Shown here: positions 1 to 8,909 of the stretch, in pieces
How positions within the stretch are numbered: position 1 is the first letter of the stretch
Layout: each line of letters starts with the position of its first letter
Assembly (NCBI GenBank): GCA_963663945.1
Contig: OY760687.1
Location: 930,001-994,000 of the forward strand
From: Bin87 sp963663945
GTDB lineage: Bacteria > Chloroflexota > Dehalococcoidia > Lucifugimonadales > UBA3495
Direction of reading: 5' to 3'
Length of the DNA stretch: 64,000 bases
Translations under genes and position numbers: made by a program
The notes under the pieces: generated by a model
Database searches by the model: none
Seen by the model: the letters and a program-made list of their open reading frames with translations, nothing else
Told to the model about the DNA's origin: nothing

Positions 1-284
1 CGCGGTATGAGCACGTCCTGGTTCACCAGCAGGTTGACGCCGTAGAACTCGCGATAATTCAGGATGTAGGCCAGCGGTTCCCGCGTCAGCCGGCGGGTAA
101 CGATGGCCGCCAGTTGCTCCTCCTGTTGGGGAGACACCTGCGACTCCTGCTCCGCGAAGATGGACTGGCGTGGCATCCGCATCACATCCATCACCATCAC
201 TTCGGATTCCAGGCGGGCGTCCGGAATGCCGACGGACTCGAGAGTGCGGTGGGTTTCCTGGATGACGGTGCGGAGGCTGGGCAT
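1..284 (-). CDS. prmC: Peptide chain release factor N5-glutamine methyltransferase, N-terminal part (runs off window)
   Basis: This enzyme methylates the glutamine of the GGQ motif in release factors. The reverse-strand translation from ATG 284-282 gives about 94 residues. They begin MPSLRTVIQETHRTL and end REFYGVNLLVNQDVLIPR, which matches the PrmC/HemK N-terminal helical domain and the conserved REPLAYI...VLIPR entry to the methyltransferase domain. The catalytic NPPY motif lies outside the window. The gene lies about 65 nt downstream of prfA on the same strand, the classic prfA-prmC order, so co-transcription is likely. A TTG at 293 is an alternative start. The identification is firm and the exact start is not. 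Confidence 0.88.
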   Translation of the reverse strand, partial: MPSLRTVIQETHRTLESVGIPDARLESEVMVMDVMRMPRQSIFAEQESQVSPQQEEQLAAIVTRRLTREPLAYILNYREFYGVNLLVNQDVLIP

Positions 285-348
285 ATCGGTCAATCGGCAA
301 GGGCGACCCTGCGGCCGCCCCTGGACATGTTAGTGGTCGACCATGGGA

Positions 349-1431
<1,083 letters not shown>

Positions 1432-1461
1432 ACACCGCGCTGGTTACGAAACTATGCTCGG

Positions 1462-1491
1462 ATTATAACTTAGCATCCGGAACGTCCACAA
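1462..1491 (-). promoter_or_regulatory. Predicted sigma70-type promoter of prfA
   Basis: On the minus strand a perfect TATAAT (1467-1462) lies 18 nt downstream of TTGTGG (1491-1486). This leaves a leader of about 24 nt before the prfA start at 1431. The -10 is exact and the -35 is weak. Confidence 0.55.
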
Positions 1492-1580
1492 GGCGACGAG
1501 TCTCCAGCCCGGCTCGCTACGTGAATCTGGCAGTACTCTGACGACTGGTGAATCAGCGCTGCGGTTTGAGCGCCGGCCTG

Positions 1581-1874
1581 CTAGCCGGTCGCGTTGCTTT
1601 CGTCGTCCGACTTGCCGTCGCCTCGACCACGGATCCGCGTGACGAGGTCCCAGACAAACACGCCTATCTCGCCGCCGGCGGTGACCAGGCCGGAAATTCG
1701 TGCGGCCGCGTCGAGCATCAGGCAGGACGACGCCTCTAAATTGGTCGCCGCTCTTCTGATTTTCGGGTAAATCTTGAGCGTCACCACGATGAGAACCAAT
1801 GCCGTTACGGTCACCATCACCGCCATAACGATGACTGCAATATCTCGGATGATCGACACGACGTCAGGTGACAT
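1581..1874 (-). CDS. Small single-pass membrane protein (DUF948-like)
   Basis: The product is a 97-aa predicted membrane protein. Residues 5-35 are a strongly hydrophobic segment rich in Val, Ile and Ala, followed by LKIYPKIRRAATNLEAS, an amphipathic stretch and a charged C-terminus. The size and arrangement resemble DUF948-type envelope proteins, which often sit beside YtxH genes, as here. The ATG at 1874 was chosen over one at 1901 because an AAGGA ribosome site precedes it. An intrinsic terminator lies just 28 nt upstream, so expression would need read-through or its own promoter. The family assignment is tentative. Confidence 0.6.
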   Translation of the reverse strand: MSPDVVSIIRDIAVIVMAVMVTVTALVLIVVTLKIYPKIRRAATNLEASSCLMLDAAARISGLVTAGGEIGVFVWDLVTRIRGRGDGKSDDESNATG

Positions 1875-1901
1875 AAACAGCAATCCTTCCCGTATGGGCA
1901 C

Positions 1902-1944
1902 AAAAAGTGCCGGGACGACGATCCTTGAACCGTCGTCCCGGCAC
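1902..1944 (-). terminator. Rho-independent terminator after the YtxH gene
   Basis: GTGCCGGGACGACG at 1907-1920 pairs perfectly with CGTCGTCCCGGCAC at 1931-1944. On the minus strand the hairpin is followed by five T residues. It begins 11 nt after the YtxH stop codon and ends about 28 nt before the next start codon. Confidence 0.9.
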
Positions 1945-1954
1945 GCGGCTCAGG

Positions 1955-2173
1955 CTAATCCTCGGAGTCCAGTTCCGCGTCGCTGTCGCCAGCGGCGATC
2001 CGGCTGCGGATGCGCTGCCAGTAATCGCGGCCGCGGTCCACGGCCTGGTTGGCGCCTCGGGTCAGCGCCTGGCGGGTTTCCTGTCCGCTGCGCGGCGCCA
2101 GCAGCATGCCGAGGCCAACCCCGATGCCGATGCCGGCGGCCAGCAGAATCAAGTCACGTTGCGTCCGGTTCAT
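1955..2173 (-). CDS. YtxH-domain small envelope protein
   Basis: The product is 72 aa. Residues 6-27 are a glycine-rich hydrophobic segment (LILLAAGIGIGVGLGMLLAP), followed by the RSGQETRQAL motif typical of YtxH proteins and an acidic tail. The ATG at 2173 was chosen because AGGAGGT lies directly upstream. YtxH proteins are small membrane or periplasmic proteins linked to envelope stress in Firmicutes, and a role here is unknown. The gene is closed by a strong terminator. The DUF948-like gene follows on the same strand. Confidence 0.8.
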   Translation of the reverse strand: MNRTQRDLILLAAGIGIGVGLGMLLAPRSGQETRQALTRGANQAVDRGRDYWQRIRSRIAAGDSDAELDSED

Positions 2174-2206
2174 ATAAGACCTCCTGAAATTGACTGTCCG
2201 TACCCA

Positions 2207-2212
2207 ATTATA
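2207..2212 (-). promoter_or_regulatory. Predicted -10 box upstream of the YtxH gene
   Basis: There is an exact TATAAT on the minus strand about 33 nt upstream of the start codon at 2173. No convincing -35 was seen, so confidence is limited. Confidence 0.4.
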
Positions 2213-2387
2213 CAACGCGGGATCACCGTGACCGGCGGGCCTATCGTCACCGTTATGACCGAATCTGGGTTCCGCGGGGTCGATCATCACGTTATTTTAC
2301 CGGGCGTGCAGTCGTATTGGTATCGTATCTTGAGATACAGTATATTGTATTCGATAATGAATATCAAGCCTGGAGGCTGCCACCCTC

Positions 2388-3206
2388 TCACACTTGCTGC
2401 TGCCAGCAGTCCTCCGCCACCGCCACTGGCCCGTCGTACACCGACCGGGCCTCCACGGCCAACGGCTCGGTATCCACGTGGTAATCATTGTGAATATGCG
2501 TGAGGGTCAATCTGCCCACGCCAGCCATCTGGGCGATGCGCCCGGCCTCCGCCGCCGTGGAGTGCGCGGTGCCGTCGGCCATGTCTCGCTTGGCCTCGGT
2601 GCAGAGCGCTTCGTGGATCAACAGGGTGGCTCCCTGGGCCAGTTCGGCCAGCTCAGGACACCATCGCGTGTCTCCGGAAAACACCACCGCATGCCCGCCC
2701 GACTCGACCCGCCAGGCCAGTGCTCCCCTGATATGGTTGACCTGCGTGGAACGGGCCCGCACGCCGGGCGTCAATTGCACCCATTGCCCCGGCTCGGTGG
2801 GACGGAAAGCGATGGACCTGCGCCCGTCCCGCCTGAGCGCTCCCTCAGCGTCGACGGTGAGCCCTCGGGTCGGCAGGGCCAGCAGCGTACCGATGTCGGC
2901 CATGGCCTGCTGGGAGCCATAGACCTGCATGGGGTGTTCTTCCTCATTGCGTCGGCTGCGCTGCATCTCGATGTGCGGCAGCCCCTCGCAATGATCGGGA
3001 TGGCTGTGGGTCAGCAGGCAGTGGTCAAACTCGTTCGGCGACATGCCCAGGGCGTTGCCGTTGCGCAGCACCGTGTTGCCCGAAGCGGCGTCCAGCAGGA
3101 TCCGCTCGCCGGTGGGACAGTCCACAACGATGGCGGTGTGGTTGCGCATGATGCAACCGCCCGCTCCGGTGCCCAGATAACTGATGGTAAAACCCGCCTC
3201 AGCCAT
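2388..3206 (-). CDS. Metallo-beta-lactamase-fold hydrolase, RNase Z-like
   Basis: The product is 272 aa. The Zn-binding signature HSHPDH is near residue 67, with FSGDT near 175, HEAL near 195 and a late HIH near 235. This layout, with HSTAAEAGRIAQMAGV before the last histidine, is that of the RNase Z/ElaC-like branch. True RNase Z processes tRNA 3' ends, but many relatives are small-molecule hydrolases, and the shortened exosite region leaves the substrate open. GGAGG lies upstream of ATG 3206. The neighbours are unrelated, so this is probably a single-gene unit. Confidence 0.8.
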   Translation of the reverse strand: MAEAGFTISYLGTGAGGCIMRNHTAIVVDCPTGERILLDAASGNTVLRNGNALGMSPNEFDHCLLTHSHPDHCEGLPHIEMQRSRRNEEEHPMQVYGSQQAMADIGTLLALPTRGLTVDAEGALRRDGRRSIAFRPTEPGQWVQLTPGVRARSTQVNHIRGALAWRVESGGHAVVFSGDTRWCPELAELAQGATLLIHEALCTEAKRDMADGTAHSTAAEAGRIAQMAGVGRLTLTHIHNDYHVDTEPLAVEARSVYDGPVAVAEDCWQQQV

Positions 3207-3270
3207 TTCATCCTCCAGTCAAATCCCGTATATCCCGTGCATCGTTCATCCTGCGCATCGATGTGGACGA

Positions 3271-4275
3271 TCAAGCCAGCGCGACCCGCGAGTGGGGCAG
3301 CACCGCCGGATTGACCAGGAACTCCGGCATCCGTCCCTGCAGCACGTCCACCGTGGCCTGCGCCGTGCGCACCTCCAGTTCCAGCACCGACTGCTGGGAC
3401 AGGAAGGCGACGTGGGGCGTGGCGATCACGTTGTCCATCCCGAACAGCGGATGGTCCGCCGGCGGCGCGGACGATTCCATTACGTCCAGGCCGGCGCCGG
3501 CGATCTGCCCGTCGCGCAACGCTTCGATCAACGCCGGCTCGTCGATGATGGGCCCCCGCGCGCAGTTGATGATGTACGCCGACGACTTCATGCGCTGGAA
3601 CTCAGACGCGCCCACGAGCCCCCGCGTCTGCTCGTTCAGTGGCGTGTGCACCGTGACATAGTCGGACGCCGCCAGCAGATTGTCCATCGTTACAGACGAA
3701 ACGCGGTCGGGCAGTGTCGCGTCGGCCGGCAGGTAGGGATCAAAGACCGCCACAGCCAGGCCGAAGGCGCGGGCCTTGTCCGCTACCGCGCGGCCGATGC
3801 GCCCAAATCCGAGGATGCCGATGGTCTGCCCGCGCAGGCGGGTCAGCGGGTGCGGCGAGGGCGTGCCCTCCCAGCGTCCGGCTTTGGCCACGCCGTCGTA
3901 GAAACCCACCTGCCGGTTCCAGGTCAGCAGCAGCGCCATCACGTGGTCGCTGACCTCGTCGACGCAGTAGTCCGGCACGTAGGTGACGGGGATGCCCAAC
4001 TCCGTGGCCACGGCCACGGCGATGTTGTCCACGCCCACGCCGTAGCGGCTGATGACACGGCACTTCTCCGCCGCCCGCACCACCGCCGGCGTAACCTGCG
4101 CGAAGCACGTCATGATGCCGTCGCAATCAACCGCCAGCGCGGCCAGCGTCGCCTCTGACCCGTCCGGCGCCTCCACCACCTCCACACCGTCACCCAGGCC
4201 GGCCACCAGCACCTCGCGCTCCGGCGCGGTGGAAGGCCAGACGAAGTCGGTGATGAGGATGCGGGTGGTAGGCAT
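3271..4275 (-). CDS. D-isomer-specific 2-hydroxyacid dehydrogenase (CtBP-like)
   Basis: This is an NAD(P)-dependent oxidoreductase acting on D-2-hydroxy or 2-keto acids. It has 334 aa. The Rossmann motif GFGRIG is at 156-161. The catalytic Arg240 (NCARG), Glu267 (DVME) and His288 (TPHVAF) are all present. The sequence around SRYGVGVDNI fits the C-terminal-binding-protein-like subfamily. It sits alone between the RNase Z-like gene and hicA. The substrate (phosphoglycerate, glyoxylate or an aromatic 2-keto acid) cannot be told from sequence. Confidence 0.88.
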   Translation of the reverse strand: MPTTRILITDFVWPSTAPEREVLVAGLGDGVEVVEAPDGSEATLAALAVDCDGIMTCFAQVTPAVVRAAEKCRVISRYGVGVDNIAVAVATELGIPVTYVPDYCVDEVSDHVMALLLTWNRQVGFYDGVAKAGRWEGTPSPHPLTRLRGQTIGILGFGRIGRAVADKARAFGLAVAVFDPYLPADATLPDRVSSVTMDNLLAASDYVTVHTPLNEQTRGLVGASEFQRMKSSAYIINCARGPIIDEPALIEALRDGQIAGAGLDVMESSAPPADHPLFGMDNVIATPHVAFLSQQSVLELEVRTAQATVDVLQGRMPEFLVNPAVLPHSRVALA

Positions 4276-4335
4276 GGGGGATGAGATGAGGGTTGCTAAT
4301 CTTCGTCCAAAAATCTTAGTAACGGGACCAGAGCA

Positions 4336-4563
4336 CTATCTGTTTTCTTCGAACAAAGTCCTTTGCAGACCGGTCTGTCGAATGATGGATTGTAACGTAC
4401 CGATGCGTACCTCACGGTGGTCGGGCACAGGAACCGAAACGGTTCTTCCGGGTTCCATCCTTTGCATGATGATGTGGCTGCCTCTCCTTCGGACTTGGGC
4501 GAATCCGTGTGCCGCCAAAATCGCGCATACCTCCCGCCCTGACAATACGAGCAGCCTAGCCAA
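4336..4563 (-). CDS. hicA: HicA-family toxin (mRNA interferase)
   Basis: The product is 75 aa, typical for HicA. It contains the dsRBD-like fold signature RRRGSHIIMQ with the catalytic His at residue 30, then VPVPDHREVRIGTLQSIIRQ, the usual HicA C-terminal half. HicA toxins cleave mRNA and are neutralised by HicB. Its start overlaps the end of hicB by 8 nt, so translation is probably coupled. The antitoxin-first order is one of the two known arrangements. Confidence 0.88.
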   Translation of the reverse strand: MARLLVLSGREVCAILAAHGFAQVRRRGSHIIMQRMEPGRTVSVPVPDHREVRIGTLQSIIRQTGLQRTLFEENR

Positions 4564-4777
4564 CAGCGACCTCTACTCGTGTGATGTACACTTCGTTGTG
4601 CATCCGCTCCGCGATTTCCGTCTCCGATGCGACCTCAAAAAATAGTTCCAGCGCCTCAATCAAGTTATCGCGCGCCTCTGCCACAGTATCCCCCTGGCTT
4701 GCTATGTCCAACTCAGGACAGAGGGCTACGAAGCCGTCGCCCTCGCGTTCGATGATTGCGGTCAGTTGCTTAGTCAT
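4556..4777 (-). CDS. hicB: HicB-family antitoxin
   Basis: The product is 73 aa. The N-terminal partially degraded RNase H-like fold is visible as IIEREGDGFVALCPELDIASQGDTVAEA, followed by the NLIEALELFFE helix. No separate DNA-binding domain is present, so autoregulation by this short form is uncertain. The ATG at 4777 was chosen over one at 4885 because AAGGAGAA precedes it and the family begins there. It is paired with hicA in an overlapping operon directly downstream of the DUF3644 gene. Confidence 0.85.
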   Translation of the reverse strand: MTKQLTAIIEREGDGFVALCPELDIASQGDTVAEARDNLIEALELFFEVASETEIAERMHNEVYITRVEVAVG

Positions 4778-4868
4778 CTGAGTTCTCCTTGGAACAATTG
4801 GCACTGCGTTGCGGAACGGCAGACTACTCGTCGTGTTCGCCAGCAACCGCGTGGTGTAATCATGCCAT

Positions 4869-5867
4869 TTATGCGGCGGCAGCACCGCCTAGACCATCAG
4901 CGTATTGATTGGCATGTTCTTGGCAGTGCTTCCGAACCTCGTCGATCCAGCGCTCGTACCAGTACCAAGTATTCGCGACCCATACCCCATAACCTTTACC
5001 TGTATTACGGGCACCCAACTGCTTCCACAGCAGAGTGTGTTGGCGCATGCCGAACCTACCATAGCCTTCCTGTTTCATCAGGGCGACGACTTGACCGGGT
5101 AGGAATTTCGCCCGTTCGACCTCCTTAAGCAACACCTGTTGATATTGCTCGTCGATGGCATTGGCGAGGTCTGAGTCCAAAGGTACGAACTCGATGACCG
5201 CATCAGCCTGGGCCTGTTTGTTCGTTGCCACTGGTACGAATAGGAATCGCCGCCTGAAATACGGCGACTGCAAGTGCTCGTCCGAAACATCCGCATCGAA
5301 TTCCTGCACATATTTGGCTACGCTAGATGGTAGTGGCGCGACCGTCTCTCTTCGTTCTGTGACCGCAAGATCCCGGAATTGGAGAGTAAACGCAACCTCT
5401 TGTTCGAGTGAGTATTTGGGCCCAAACAGTGCGCAGACGTATCGCTCGTAGTTCAGGCAGCAAGCCAAGTACCGGCCCGAAAAACGATCGTCCACGCCAG
5501 CTGATTGGTGGTGTTCTATCTCATGCCGCAACCCAATCAAAAACCGAAGGTTGACCTTAGTGGGCTCATCCAAGGGACAGACGTCAACGCTCAAGCATTG
5601 TGCCAAGTCCCAATATTTGAACGCACCGGATTTGGTGCGTTCGAATCTGCGCCTCTTCCCACCCGTTTTGTAAAACCTGTACTCTATCCGTCGGTCTCGG
5701 TAATGTGCATGGAGAAGATAAGTCCAAGCGATGTTCATGAGCACTATGAACGTTTCGGTCTTGAACGTCGTAAGCGGATTGTTGTAGCTTTGCACGGCGT
5801 TGAGTGCCGCTTCGCGCGATTTCGCCAAAAGTTCCAGTTTAACGGATCCAATTCGTTTGCCAGCCAT
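4869..5867 (-). CDS. DUF3644-domain protein, probable HEPN-type defence effector
   Basis: The product is 332 aa. Residues 10-150 match the DUF3644 pattern (LLAKSREAAL...YNNPLTTF...NIAWTYLLHA). An R-x4-H motif (RHEIEH, residues 114-119) fits the HEPN RNase signature. Base composition is lower in GC than the flanking genes, which suggests acquisition. It lies 91 nt upstream of hicB on the same strand, so the three genes form a small toxin or defence patch. DUF3644 genes occur in defence-rich loci, but the activity of this one is inferred only. Confidence 0.75.
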   Translation of the reverse strand: MAGKRIGSVKLELLAKSREAALNAVQSYNNPLTTFKTETFIVLMNIAWTYLLHAHYRDRRIEYRFYKTGGKRRRFERTKSGAFKYWDLAQCLSVDVCPLDEPTKVNLRFLIGLRHEIEHHQSAGVDDRFSGRYLACCLNYERYVCALFGPKYSLEQEVAFTLQFRDLAVTERRETVAPLPSSVAKYVQEFDADVSDEHLQSPYFRRRFLFVPVATNKQAQADAVIEFVPLDSDLANAIDEQYQQVLLKEVERAKFLPGQVVALMKQEGYGRFGMRQHTLLWKQLGARNTGKGYGVWVANTWYWYERWIDEVRKHCQEHANQYADGLGGAAAA

Positions 5868-6042
5868 GCTCCGCCCTCATGATCTATGACTAATCTTGTA
5901 GAGATGATATCAACGTGACCCGACTACACGTATTTTGGGTCCACGCCAGCAGGACGTCAAGCAGTTTCATGAGCAACAGTGTATCCGAGGATTAGAACTC
6001 TCAAACCGAATGGATGAGATGTGCACCCGTGGCACGGCACCC

Positions 6043-7650
6043 CTACGTAAACGGCGTCGGCATCATGCTCACCGGCACCTCGATGAGGCTGGGGGCGTCG
6101 GCGGCCAGGGCTTCGCGGAGGGCCGACTCCAGGGCCTCCGGGCCCTCGGCGCGGGAGGCGCGGACGCCGTAGGCCTCGGCCAGCTTGACGAAGTCGGGGT
6201 TGTGCAACTCGGCTCCGACGGCCCGACCGCTGAACTGGTTCACCTGGTCGCGCAGCACGTTGCCGTAGGCGTTGTCGTTGAATACCACCGCCACCGCGTT
6301 GATGCCGTGCTGCACCGCCGTGGCCAGCTCCTGCGAGTTGAACAGGAACCCGCCGTCGCCGCACAGGGCCACCACCGGACGGTCCGGCTGCGCCACCTTG
6401 GCTCCCAGCGCCGTGGGGTAGGCGTAGCCCAGGTTGCCCGAGTAGCTGGAGGTGATGAAGGTGCGCGGTTCGTAGGTGGGCCAGAAGGCGCGGGCGTAGT
6501 AGCCCAGCTGGGTCATGCCGGACACCAGGATGCCGTCCTCGGGCACGGCGTTCCGCACGGCCTGCAGGTACGACTCCTGTGGCTCCGGCCGGATTGCGCT
6601 CTCCGCGCGCCGCCGGCGCAGGGCCTCGGTCTCGGCCGCAAAGGACGGGCGCGATCCCAAATCGATGCTCTCAGCCAGCTTGGCGTCCACCTGCTCCATC
6701 ACGGTGCGGGCGTCGCCGGCGATGCCGTAGGTGTTCTCCCAGTTGCGGCCCAGCTCGTCGGCGTCGATGTCGATCTGCACCACCCGCTGGCCGTCCAGCC
6801 ACATGGGGAAGGCCATGCGGCTGCCCACGCCCAGGATGACGTCGAAGTTGGGCTCCTCCTTGGCCACGGGGTCGTTGCGCAGCCGCAGCGCCCCCAGCGC
6901 CAGGGGATGCCGGTCGTCGATGACGCCCTTGCCCTCGGCGGTGGTGATCACCGGCGCCTGCAACCGCTCGGCCAGCCGCACCAGCGCCTGCGAACCTTCG
7001 GATGATATGACGCCGCCGCCGGCCCAGATCAGCGGGCGCCGCGCGCCGGCCAGGATGCGGGCGGCCTCGGCCACCTGCTCGTCGGATGCGGCTGGACGCG
7101 GGTAGCCCTCCGCCTCGATAAGCGAGACCTCGCGCTGTTCCGCCATGGTCTCCGGCGGCATCTCGATCTCCACAGGACGGGGCCGGCCGGTGGTCAGCTG
7201 CCGGAAGGCCTCGTGGACGGCTTCGGGCGCTTCCTCGGCGGTCATCATGCGCCGCACGTACTTGGTGATCGGGCGGATGCAGTCCTGCTGGTCGTTGACC
7301 TCGTGGAGGATGCCCCGGTCTGCGCCGATCAGGTCGCGCTCGATCTGGCCTGACACCACCAGCACCGGCGACGATGCGGAGTATGCGGTGCTGATTGCCG
7401 CAGACGCGTTCAGCAGACCCGGTCCCGGCACCATCAGCGCGGTGCCCACGCCGCCGCTGGCCCGGGCGTAGCCGTCGGCCATGTACGCCGTGGCCTGCTC
7501 GTGTCGCGTCGTGATCAGCCGGATGCCCGGCACGTCGTTCAGCGCGTCCAGCGCGTGGTAGAGCTGCACGCCGGGCAACCCGAAGATGACGCGCACTCCC
7601 TCCAGGTACAGAGAGCGCATGAGAGCCTGGCCGCCGGTCATGGTGGGCAT
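6043..7650 (-). CDS. Thiamine-diphosphate-dependent enzyme, acetolactate synthase large-subunit-like
   Basis: The product is 535 aa. The N-terminal PYR domain has the catalytic Glu51 (TTRHEQATAYMADGYAR), the middle domain runs from about 190 to 320, and the C-terminal PP domain has GDGGFLFNSQEL...FNDN binding Mg-ThDP. The start at 7650 has AGGAAGG upstream; upstream in-frame Met codons lack support. It resembles the IlvB/benzoylformate decarboxylase group. No regulatory subunit (ilvN) or ilvC is nearby, which argues for a catabolic carboligase or decarboxylase rather than branched-chain amino acid synthesis. Confidence 0.85.
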   Translation of the reverse strand: MPTMTGGQALMRSLYLEGVRVIFGLPGVQLYHALDALNDVPGIRLITTRHEQATAYMADGYARASGGVGTALMVPGPGLLNASAAISTAYSASSPVLVVSGQIERDLIGADRGILHEVNDQQDCIRPITKYVRRMMTAEEAPEAVHEAFRQLTTGRPRPVEIEMPPETMAEQREVSLIEAEGYPRPAASDEQVAEAARILAGARRPLIWAGGGVISSEGSQALVRLAERLQAPVITTAEGKGVIDDRHPLALGALRLRNDPVAKEEPNFDVILGVGSRMAFPMWLDGQRVVQIDIDADELGRNWENTYGIAGDARTVMEQVDAKLAESIDLGSRPSFAAETEALRRRRAESAIRPEPQESYLQAVRNAVPEDGILVSGMTQLGYYARAFWPTYEPRTFITSSYSGNLGYAYPTALGAKVAQPDRPVVALCGDGGFLFNSQELATAVQHGINAVAVVFNDNAYGNVLRDQVNQFSGRAVGAELHNPDFVKLAEAYGVRASRAEGPEALESALREALAADAPSLIEVPVSMMPTPFT

Positions 7651-7726
7651 GATGAAACCTTCCTGAATGCAATGATTGAGCCCGACGCAGCGGGCCAACT
7701 TACGATAGCACAGCGCTCCCGGCCTG

Positions 7727-7945
7727 TCATTTGAGCGCGCCAGTTGTGGTCGGAGCCAGGGCGTCCAGCAGGGTCCGAGTGGCCAATGCCACGTCATCCA
7801 CTGCCTGGTCGAATGCCGGCCCGTTGGCGCGCGACGGCTGCCGGTATCCACTGATCTTGCGGACGAACTGCAACGCGGCCTCTCTGACCTCGATATCGGT
7901 GGCCGGAGGGTCGACTTTTCGCAGGGTCTTGATGCTTCGGCACAT
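7727..7945 (-). CDS. DUF2277 family protein
   Basis: The product is 72 aa and matches the small DUF2277 family along its length: the MCRSIKTLR start, PATDIEVREAALQFVRKISGYR in the middle and an AFDQAVDDVALAT helix. The family has no established function. The conserved Cys2 is present. It is upstream of the TPP-enzyme gene on the same strand, 76 nt away, so the two may share a transcript. Confidence 0.85.
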   Translation of the reverse strand: MCRSIKTLRKVDPPATDIEVREAALQFVRKISGYRQPSRANGPAFDQAVDDVALATRTLLDALAPTTTGALK

Positions 7946-8041
7946 GTGATCATCTCCTGTGTTGGGGACAGCGCGATTGCCGCGTCGCTCGTGCCTATGT
8001 TACCCTTCCGCAACAATCATCTGTCGCGTTCGGAAGGGTCG

Positions 8042-8371
8042 ATGATCACGTTCAACTGCACCATACAGGAGGGGATTGTCCCCGACGACCTGCGGCCGCA
8101 ACTGGCTTCCGAGTTGGCTCGCATTACCACGGGTTTCGTGGGTGGCAACCCCGACGAGGTGTCCGTCAACTGGATTGAGATCCCCCACGGCTTTGGCTTC
8201 CGCGGTGGCCGGCTGTCCACCACGTCCGCCGTGCGTGGGGAGATTCCGCCAGGCCTGCAGCAGGAAACCCGCGTGGAGCTCATGCAGTCCATCCAGGATA
8301 TGTGGATGGACCTCACCGGCTGCACCACCGACGAACTGGTCGTGTCCGCCCGCGACCGACGCGACAACTAG
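8042..8371 (+). CDS. Tautomerase-superfamily-like protein lacking Pro1
   Basis: The product is 109 aa, with a beta-alpha-beta pattern resembling the tautomerase superfamily. The mature N-terminus would be Ile (MITFNC) instead of the catalytic Pro1. The start at 8042 has GGAAGGG just upstream. It ends 28 nt before a second tautomerase gene that does have Pro1. Either this is a non-catalytic partner in a heteromer, or it is a divergent family with another chemistry. Confidence 0.55.
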   Translation: MITFNCTIQEGIVPDDLRPQLASELARITTGFVGGNPDEVSVNWIEIPHGFGFRGGRLSTTSAVRGEIPPGLQQETRVELMQSIQDMWMDLTGCTTDELVVSARDRRDN

Positions 8372-8399
8372 TCCAACAATTCGGCACAAGGAGCAGACC

Positions 8400-8810
8400 A
8401 TGCCGCACTATCGCTGTTTCATACCCGAAAACGCCCTGTCCTTTGACCAGAGGCAGGAGATTGCCCTCGCCTTCACCGACATCCACTGCGGCTCCACCGG
8501 CGCGCCCCGCAGTTTCGTGTCGGTTACCTTCCTGGAAACCCCCGAAGGGCAGACCCACGAGCACGGGCAGGGGTATTTCCTCGACGGTGGCAACCGCGCC
8601 GGCCGGTCTGAGGAAGTCAAGCAGCAGCTCCTGTCCGAACTGACCCAGGCCTTCGCACGGGTCGCGAACGTTTCGCCCGGGGTAATCCCCGGTCGGATCA
8701 CCGAGAATCCCGCCTCCTGGACCATGGAGGGCGGTTTCGTTCTGCCCGAGCCGGGACAGGAAGGACCCGAGTGGTACGCGGCCGCTGAGGCCGCCGCTGC
8801 GGCCGACTGA
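8400..8810 (+). CDS. cis-CaaD-like tautomerase
   Basis: The product is 136 aa. Counting the proline after Met as residue 1, the chain shows Pro1, His28 (TDIHCG), and Arg65/Arg68 in NRAGRS. These correspond by motif and spacing to Pro1, His28, Arg70 and Arg73 of cis-3-chloroacrylate dehalogenase. A Glu in TMEGGFVLPEPG aligns with Glu114. The position of Tyr103 appears to be Arg. The fold and acid-base residues therefore support a hydratase, dehalogenase or tautomerase activity on an unsaturated acid. An AAGGAG site precedes the start. The gene is likely co-transcribed with the Pro1-less paralogue. Confidence 0.75.
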   Translation: MPHYRCFIPENALSFDQRQEIALAFTDIHCGSTGAPRSFVSVTFLETPEGQTHEHGQGYFLDGGNRAGRSEEVKQQLLSELTQAFARVANVSPGVIPGRITENPASWTMEGGFVLPEPGQEGPEWYAAAEAAAAAD

Positions 8811-8834
8811 CGCCCTCATAGCGTTGGCTCATCT

Positions 8835-8867
8835 GATTGGGGGCAGGTTCCAAGCCTGCCCCCAATC
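8835..8867 (+). terminator. Hairpin after the tautomerase pair
   Basis: A perfect 13-bp stem, GATTGGGGGCAGG with CCTGCCCCCAATC and a 7-nt loop, starts 25 nt after the stop codon. There is no T-run, so it is a stabilising or Rho-assisted terminator candidate. Confidence 0.6.
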
Positions 8868-8909
8868 GCATGGATGCGCTCCAAGCGATTCGTCTGCTGA
8901 GGCCCGAAC

